A program made the translations under genes and the position numbers. Shown here piece by piece: positions 59,388-64,000 of a DNA stretch of 64,000 nt. Under the pieces are notes generated by a model. The model had not been told where the DNA came from, made no database searches, and saw nothing but the letters and a program-made list of their open reading frames with translations. This DNA is from SCN-70-22 sp046327755 (GTDB lineage Bacteria > Gemmatimonadota > Gemmatimonadetes > Gemmatimonadales > Gemmatimonadaceae). The first letter of the stretch is position 1. The number at the start of each line of letters is the position of its first letter. The stretch covers positions 62,001-126,000 of the forward strand of contig JAXLXW010000008.1 of the NCBI GenBank assembly GCA_046327755.1, in the 5' to 3' direction.

Positions 59388-62173
59388 GGCTGCACCGTGG
59401 CGCGCGCCGAGAGGAGGTTGATCATCAGGCGGGCGGCCCCGGGGACGCCGCTGGGAAGCTGGCGGAAGAAGGCGAGTGTCGTGTAGACGTACGTCCCCTT
59501 GCCGTACGGCGCGACGAGGATCGCCCCCTGGTTGGGCGCCTCACCTGGATCGTTCATCTCGAGCACCGCCTTGAAGGCCGGATCGAACGTCTTCGGCATG
59601 TAGAGGGTGCGGTCCTGGATCCACCCATCGAAGTCCCTCGCCCCGATCGCGTTCGGCGAGGTGAGGACCGACGCCGACGGGTCGAGGATCTTCACCGGCG
59701 CCCCCTCCACCGTGACGCGATCGGCGGGGCGGGCGAGCGTGATCGGAAAGGGCATGATCCCGGGCTGCGTCATCTCGTACTGGCCGTACTGCACCACCAC
59801 GGTCCCGCCGTCGCGGGCGTAGTCGAGGAGGCGCGCATTGTTGGCGACGAGCGCCTCGCTGGCTTCGTAGGCGCGCGTCCCGACCACGACCGCACCAAAC
59901 TTCGACAGGTCGGTGCGGGCAAGGAGTGCGGGGTCGAGGACGGTGACGTTGAGGCCCAGCTGCTCGAGCATGGGGGCGACGTTGTCTCCCACACCGGCGA
60001 TGTACGCAATCGACAGCGCCCGGGGGAGCACCACGTCGACCGCCTCGATGCCTAACGTGGACGGTCGATAGAGGCGCTGCGGGCGGATGTGATCGTAGGC
60101 GATGGCGGTGTAGCCCGTCGTGAACGACTCGCCCTGCGAGGATGCGACCGCGGTGACGAGGTGCCGGCCGGCGGGGAGGCGTCCGCGCACGTTGAACGTC
60201 ACCACGCGGACCAGCTCGGGGGGCGGACCGCCGCCTATCCCGAACGCTGCAGCCGGACCGGACGCCGCCGCGGGGCGCGCGACCGCCGGGAACGACACGC
60301 GGCGCTCGGCGCTGTCGGCCACGAGCCCTGCCGGCAGCCGCAACGCAACCGATACGTCACGCGCGTCGGAGGCGTGCGAGCGCACGTAGACCCGGATCGC
60401 GCGCTGCAGCGGGGCATTGGCCCGCGCGTACGCCACCGCCGCGTCGAGCGTCACCGTGACCGCGGGGGCACCCACCACGGGGCGCTGCACTTCACCCTTG
60501 ATCGCGTCCGCAAAGCGCACCACGACCGGCGACTCCACGAGCACCGCCACCGAGTCCACCTTGATTGTCACCCACGCCGTCACGGGCGAGCGCCGCGCCG
60601 TCTCCGACGTGCCAAGGACCCGCGGGGTGAACATCGCCCCGGCGCGCGGCGTCCGGAGCCACCACGGCTGCGCCACACCGGTGAGCGTGATGGCGAGCGA
60701 GTCGGACCACGTGCTGTCGGGGGCGAGCGCCGCATTGACCGGCTTCCCGCCACTGCCCGACCCGACCGACTCGAGGATCGCGACATCGGAGACCGTGAAT
60801 GGGCGCGCACCCCGGTTGAAGACGCGCACGCTGACCGGGACGCGCTCCCCCGTCGCCCACACCTCGCGGCTGGCGGTGGCCTCGACGGCCGCGCCGAGCG
60901 CCAGGGCGAGGGCGCGCGCGACGCGTTGCGTGGCGATCGACCATGCGCTCGCAAGGTCGCCGTCTCCCGCCGACAACTGGATGACGTCGGCGGCGGCGCG
61001 CACTTCCTGCTGCAGCTCGGCGTTGGAGAGCCCGGGGGGCGGCGACGACATCGCGCGCAGGCACGGTGTCGTCTCCACAAGCGGGCAGAGCGCGCGCAGC
61101 AGCCGATGCGTGCGCAGCAGCGCGGGGACGAGCGCGCCGGGGTGCGTGAGGTCGAGCGCAGCCCGCGCCGCCGCAAAGGCCGCGGGGAGCGAGTCGAGGG
61201 CAGCGCGCTGCGCCGGGGACTTCATGGACGGCGCAAAGCGCGCCCAGCTCGTGTCGATGCCATCGAGGAGCGAGCGTTCCTGTCGCGCGTCGCCGGGGGC
61301 GCCGGCGGCGCGGGACGCCTCGCGGATCACGAGGTCCCAGCGCACCCCTTTCTGCTGCAGCGACCCCATCGCCTGCGACTTGTGCTGCGATCGCGAGTCG
61401 GCGGCGATCTCGTTGAACGATCGCCCCAGCACCGGATCGTACTCGCCCACGTTCATGCGCAGCGTGGCCCGATCCTGCATGCGGAAGTTAGCCGACCGGT
61501 AGAACTTGGCGACCGACCATGGACCGTAGCCCGCGGTGGTGGCGCGCGGGAAGCGCACCGTGTCGGCTGCGGCTTCGTACGCCTCGCGGGCGAAGATCCC
61601 CGAGACCTGGTGGTGGCCATGCCCGTCGGCCGGGGTCCCGGAGAAGACCGCGACGATCACGTGCGGGCGGAACTGTCGCACGACGGTGATCACGTCGCGC
61701 AGGATCGAGTCGCGCGACCACTGGGTGAGCGTCTCTTCGGCGTTCTTGGAGAAGCCGAAGTCGTAGGCACGGGTGAAGTATTGTCGTCCGCCGTCGAGTC
61801 GCCGGGCGGCGAGGAGCTCCTCCGTGCGGATGGCGCCGAGCGCCTCGCCGAGGTCGTTGCCGATGAGGTTCTGTCCGCCGTCGCCGCGGGTGAGTGCAAG
61901 GTAGGCGGTCTCGACGTGCCGTCCCTTGGCGAGCCAGGTGATGAGCTGCGTGTCCTCGTCGTCGGGGTGGGCAGCGAGGACGAGGACGCGGGCGGAGGTG
62001 CCAAGCCCCTCGACCAGGGGGCCTAACGCGGCGGCGCCGCGGTCCTGGGCGGGGAGGGGGGTGGCCAAGCGAGCGGCCACCAGCGCGATGAGGAGACTGC
62101 GAAAGAGACCGGCGATGACTCGTGCCGTGTCTCGCGAAGGCCACGGTGCGACCGTGCGGGAGGAGTTCTTCAT
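59384..62173 (-). CDS. PIG-L family deacetylase with long C-terminal beta region
   Basis: 929 residues from ATG 62173 (in-frame GTG at 62200). Exported: hydrophobic segment VIAGLFRSLLIALVAARLATPLPAQ. The N-terminal 250 residues are a PIG-L/LmbE zinc deacetylase: LVLAAHPDDEDTQL (His69, Asp71, Asp72), LTRGDGGQN and HGHHQVSG (zinc His). The remaining 650 residues include Ig-like beta domains (VSVRVFNRGARPFTVSDVAI) and a Rossmann-like segment near the end (DLSKFGAVVVGTRAYEASEALVANNARLLDYARDGGTVVVQYG). Such long forms act on N-acetylated sugars outside the cytoplasm; the substrate is unknown. Overlaps the YVTN gene by four bases. Confidence 0.9.
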   Translation of the reverse strand: MKNSSRTVAPWPSRDTARVIAGLFRSLLIALVAARLATPLPAQDRGAAALGPLVEGLGTSARVLVLAAHPDDEDTQLITWLAKGRHVETAYLALTRGDGGQNLIGNDLGEALGAIRTEELLAARRLDGGRQYFTRAYDFGFSKNAEETLTQWSRDSILRDVITVVRQFRPHVIVAVFSGTPADGHGHHQVSGIFAREAYEAAADTVRFPRATTAGYGPWSVAKFYRSANFRMQDRATLRMNVGEYDPVLGRSFNEIAADSRSQHKSQAMGSLQQKGVRWDLVIREASRAAGAPGDARQERSLLDGIDTSWARFAPSMKSPAQRAALDSLPAAFAAARAALDLTHPGALVPALLRTHRLLRALCPLVETTPCLRAMSSPPPGLSNAELQQEVRAAADVIQLSAGDGDLASAWSIATQRVARALALALGAAVEATASREVWATGERVPVSVRVFNRGARPFTVSDVAILESVGSGSGGKPVNAALAPDSTWSDSLAITLTGVAQPWWLRTPRAGAMFTPRVLGTSETARRSPVTAWVTIKVDSVAVLVESPVVVRFADAIKGEVQRPVVGAPAVTVTLDAAVAYARANAPLQRAIRVYVRSHASDARDVSVALRLPAGLVADSAERRVSFPAVARPAAASGPAAAFGIGGGPPPELVRVVTFNVRGRLPAGRHLVTAVASSQGESFTTGYTAIAYDHIRPQRLYRPSTLGIEAVDVVLPRALSIAYIAGVGDNVAPMLEQLGLNVTVLDPALLARTDLSKFGAVVVGTRAYEASEALVANNARLLDYARDGGTVVVQYGQYEMTQPGIMPFPITLARPADRVTVEGAPVKILDPSASVLTSPNAIGARDFDGWIQDRTLYMPKTFDPAFKAVLEMNDPGEAPNQGAILVAPYGKGTYVYTTLAFFRQLPSGVPGAARLMINLLSARATVQP

Positions 62174-62300
62174 CGTATGAGTCTGGCTCTGACGAATCAC
62201 GCTTCAAGCGTCACGAAACGTGCTGCCTGCGCCTCCCTGGCTCAAGTCGGGGCCGCGTGCCGGAACGGCCAGTGGCAGACCGTCCCGGCACGAGTTCCCA

Positions 62301-62774
62301 TCATTCCCTCTCTCGCCCCCGCTCAAGAGGCGAGTCGACGAATACCCAGCGTCCATTCCCGATACCGCCGATTCGCGTCACCGGTCGGCCACGCACCTTC
62401 GCAAGCTGGCGCGCCCACCGCGCCTCATCGAGCGCCGAGTGTTGGCGCGTTGGAAGGACGTCGCTGATTGGAATCACAGCGGAATGAGATGCGGTCACCG
62501 ATCGTCGTTCCAGCGATGCGATGAGCGAGAGTGACGCACCAACCAGCTCGGTGCTCGCGGTTCTGTCGCTCATCAGGATCACGTGCCGGCCAGTCGGCCG
62601 GGAACGGAAGAAGACGAGCGCCTTGGCGCCCGAGACGGGAAGGGAATCGGCGATTGCAAGGACCGCGGGAGTTGAGACGTGCTGCGCTGACGCGCTTGAC
62701 GCGACGAGCATCAGGAGAACGAGCGCGACCTGCGCCCCAAGGAAGCGGTGAATGATGTTGATCGAGTTGAGCAT
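62301..62774 (-). CDS. Secreted protein of unknown function
   Basis: 157 residues from ATG 62774 with GGAG about eight bases upstream. Signal peptide MLNSINIIHRFLGAQVALVLLMLVASSASAQ (cleavage after ASA). The mature 125 residues (VLAIADSLPVSGAKALVFFRSRPTGRHVILMSDRTAS...) match nothing I recognise; the RHVILMSD segment looks like a core strand pair. Composition is less GC-rich than the rest of the window. Thirty bases after the lipoprotein gene at 62805, so probably cotranscribed with it. Confidence 0.65.
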   Translation of the reverse strand: MLNSINIIHRFLGAQVALVLLMLVASSASAQHVSTPAVLAIADSLPVSGAKALVFFRSRPTGRHVILMSDRTASTELVGASLSLIASLERRSVTASHSAVIPISDVLPTRQHSALDEARWARQLAKVRGRPVTRIGGIGNGRWVFVDSPLERGRERE

Positions 62775-62804
62775 TTGCCTGTCTCCAGCAGAAGGTGGAA
62801 GGAT

Positions 62805-63593
62805 CTAGAGTGCCCAGCATCCGATCAGCTGACGCGAGAGGACGTTGCCCGCCGCGTCGTACCAGACTTCGTACCGGCACAAGTACCACCCGTCATCCAT
62901 GATCCTCGTGTCCTCACCCCCTCCTCCGCCTGAGGTGACGACATCCTCCTCCTTCTTCACAGGAGGGCAATCGTTCTGTCGGGCGAGTTTGCTGGTCCTG
63001 GTGTCTTCGACCGGCATGAATGCGGACGTCGGCGCAGAGGGGAGGTTGCTGCTCCCCCACGCTCGATAGTTCGACGTTCCGTATACCCGGTGACCGCAGT
63101 TCGGGCTGATGTAGGCAATCGCACTGGTGCCGAGTTCCTGCACCGATGGTTCGAGAGTGCTCTTCTCCACGACGCTCGGCAGAACGCTTATCTGCTGGCC
63201 GTTGAAGCTCAGGTTCGCATTGACAGTCACTTTGCCGTTTGTGCCGAAGTACCGCATCCATCCGGACGCGTAGGCGTATGCGCTGCCAAAGTGAGTGGCG
63301 AATCCGGCGTCCTCCAACGTCTGGAGCAGAATCGCAGACTCACCCGTCTGCGCGAGGGCCCGGGTGTCACGGATCGACTGGCTCGGCACGTGCGATGCTC
63401 GCACCATGCGGGCGACGATTTCGTTCGACAGGGTTGAGTCGATCCTCGGTTCCAGTGGCTTGAACTCGAGCGCCAGTTCCTCAGACTCGGAGACCGGACC
63501 CGCGGGAGGAGTTGGCGTGTCGTTGCACGCACACAATGAGGATGCGGTGAGCACCAGGATGGCCCACCGGGATAGCAGTTGCTGAGATTTCAT
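62805..63593 (-). CDS. Lipoprotein of unknown function
   Basis: 262 residues from ATG 63593 (GGGAG eight bases upstream; ATG 63608 also in frame). Lipoprotein signal MKSQQLLSRWAILVLTASSLCACND. The mature part has an acidic/proline linker, a helical segment (STLSNEIVARMVRASHVPSQS), a region around YAYASGWMRYFGTNGKVTVNANLSF, then ISPNCGHRVYGTSNYRAWG and a C-terminal YLCRYEVWYDAAGNVLSRQLIGCW with four cysteines overall. There is a Gly run (SGGGGGED). No family recognised. Lower GC and codon choice unlike most of the window suggest recent acquisition or a genomic boundary. Confidence 0.68.
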   Translation of the reverse strand: MKSQQLLSRWAILVLTASSLCACNDTPTPPAGPVSESEELALEFKPLEPRIDSTLSNEIVARMVRASHVPSQSIRDTRALAQTGESAILLQTLEDAGFATHFGSAYAYASGWMRYFGTNGKVTVNANLSFNGQQISVLPSVVEKSTLEPSVQELGTSAIAYISPNCGHRVYGTSNYRAWGSSNLPSAPTSAFMPVEDTRTSKLARQNDCPPVKKEEDVVTSGGGGGEDTRIMDDGWYLCRYEVWYDAAGNVLSRQLIGCWAL

Positions 63594-63661
63594 CTGAAGT
63601 GCTCCCATTTCCGTCGCGCGAGAGCTACCGCTCCAATCAGCGCGACGGACCAGTCACGACG

Positions 63662-64000
63662 TTACCGCGAACTCGTTTCCCGGCACGCTACGCCAACGGA
63701 TAGTGTCGCAGTCCACGGGGGTTCACTGCTCGCATGGGGAGCGAACGCAGGACCTATCATCAGAAAACGATGCGATGATACTTCAATCAGGGGCGACGGC
63801 ATGAGGAACGGATTGGCCATCGACGTGCGCACAACCGAATCGGCTGCGACTTTTCGGAGGAGCACAAGGGAACCTTGCGCGCTCTCCGACGTCCTACTGT
63901 CGGCGACCCAGTGCTGCATTGTGCGATGCCATTCGCGACCGAGTGCCGAGACTCGTTCGAATTGCCCAGGCAGCATCGTCGTACGCACCGTTCCCGCTTG
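63662..64000 (-). CDS. Partial open frame at right edge, unknown
   Basis: The frame is open from 64000 to the stop at 63662 (113 codons). A GTG at 63988 or ATG at 63976 could start it, but it may continue beyond the window. It contains LGREWHRTMQHWVADSRTSESAQGSLVLLRKVAADS. No domain recognised and no ribosome-binding site seen, so its reality is uncertain. Confidence 0.35.
   Translation of the reverse strand, partial: QAGTVRTTMLPGQFERVSALGREWHRTMQHWVADSRTSESAQGSLVLLRKVAADSVVRTSMANPFLMPSPLIEVSSHRFLMIGPAFAPHASSEPPWTATLSVGVACRETSSR

Overview
The window is a GC-rich (roughly two-thirds G+C) bacterial chromosome segment with dense genes on both strands. The gene content is SusC/SusD outer-membrane import in a high-GC background, very large FG-GAP/ASPIC-UnbV lipoproteins, a GH97 alpha-glucosidase, a vanadium-haloperoxidase-like protein, PIG-L deacetylase, penicillin acylase and DUF3179. 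This mix points to a heterotrophic Gemmatimonadota-like soil or freshwater bacterium; that assignment is inference from gene content, not a database result. I saw no rRNA, tRNA, CRISPR array, transposase or phage module.

Layout. 1-466 is the start of a NIT-domain sensor running off the left edge. 626-3842 holds an alginate-export-type barrel and a small FG-GAP lipoprotein, convergent. 4088-9335 is a maltodextrin block: 4-alpha-glucanotransferase (malQ), a GPH-type MFS sugar transporter, an exported GH13 cyclomaltodextrinase-like enzyme and a VOC protein. 9477-10094 is best read as a single AhpD-like peroxidase gene in which an in-frame TGA replaces the second cysteine of CxxC and is followed by a SECIS-like hairpin, i.e. 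a selenoprotein. 10114-13699 carries DUF3179, a Gfo/Idh/MocA oxidoreductase and a sugar isomerase-like protein. 13719-15911 is an outer-membrane-type gene and a PLP decarboxylase with several frame breaks clustered within about 600 bases. 16186-20724 encodes a D-aminoacylase-like amidohydrolase, a Tat-exported aldo/keto reductase and an ADP/ATP-translocase-like carrier. 20831-24056 has a second GPH transporter, an (alpha/alpha)6 glycosidase-like protein and a P-loop kinase.

24102-41771 is a long minus-strand glycan-utilisation operon. In transcription order it is SusC, SusD, giant FG-GAP/ASPIC lipoprotein, vanadium-haloperoxidase-like lipoprotein, GH97, second giant FG-GAP/ASPIC lipoprotein, Na+/solute symporter and a two-helix membrane protein. 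A sigma70-like promoter with a GGAAACGTTTCC palindrome just downstream precedes susC, and strong hairpins sit in the first two intercistronic gaps. A divergent exported six-hairpin glycosidase (42112-44535) completes the locus. With malQ, GH13, the two GPH carriers and a ROK sugar kinase (46767-47663) the window looks devoted to alpha-glucan capture and use.

44644-51629 encodes secreted hydrolases (M28 peptidase, glutaminyl cyclase, penicillin acylase, class-C serine hydrolase). 51715-56487 is a 1590-residue TPR/HD-GYP/GGDEF/AAA/TPR signalling protein. 56880-62173 has two lipoproteins sharing a C-terminal HFSGY motif, then a PIG-L deacetylase translationally coupled to a YVTN beta-propeller. 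The last 1.8 kb is visibly less GC-rich and holds exported proteins I do not recognise.
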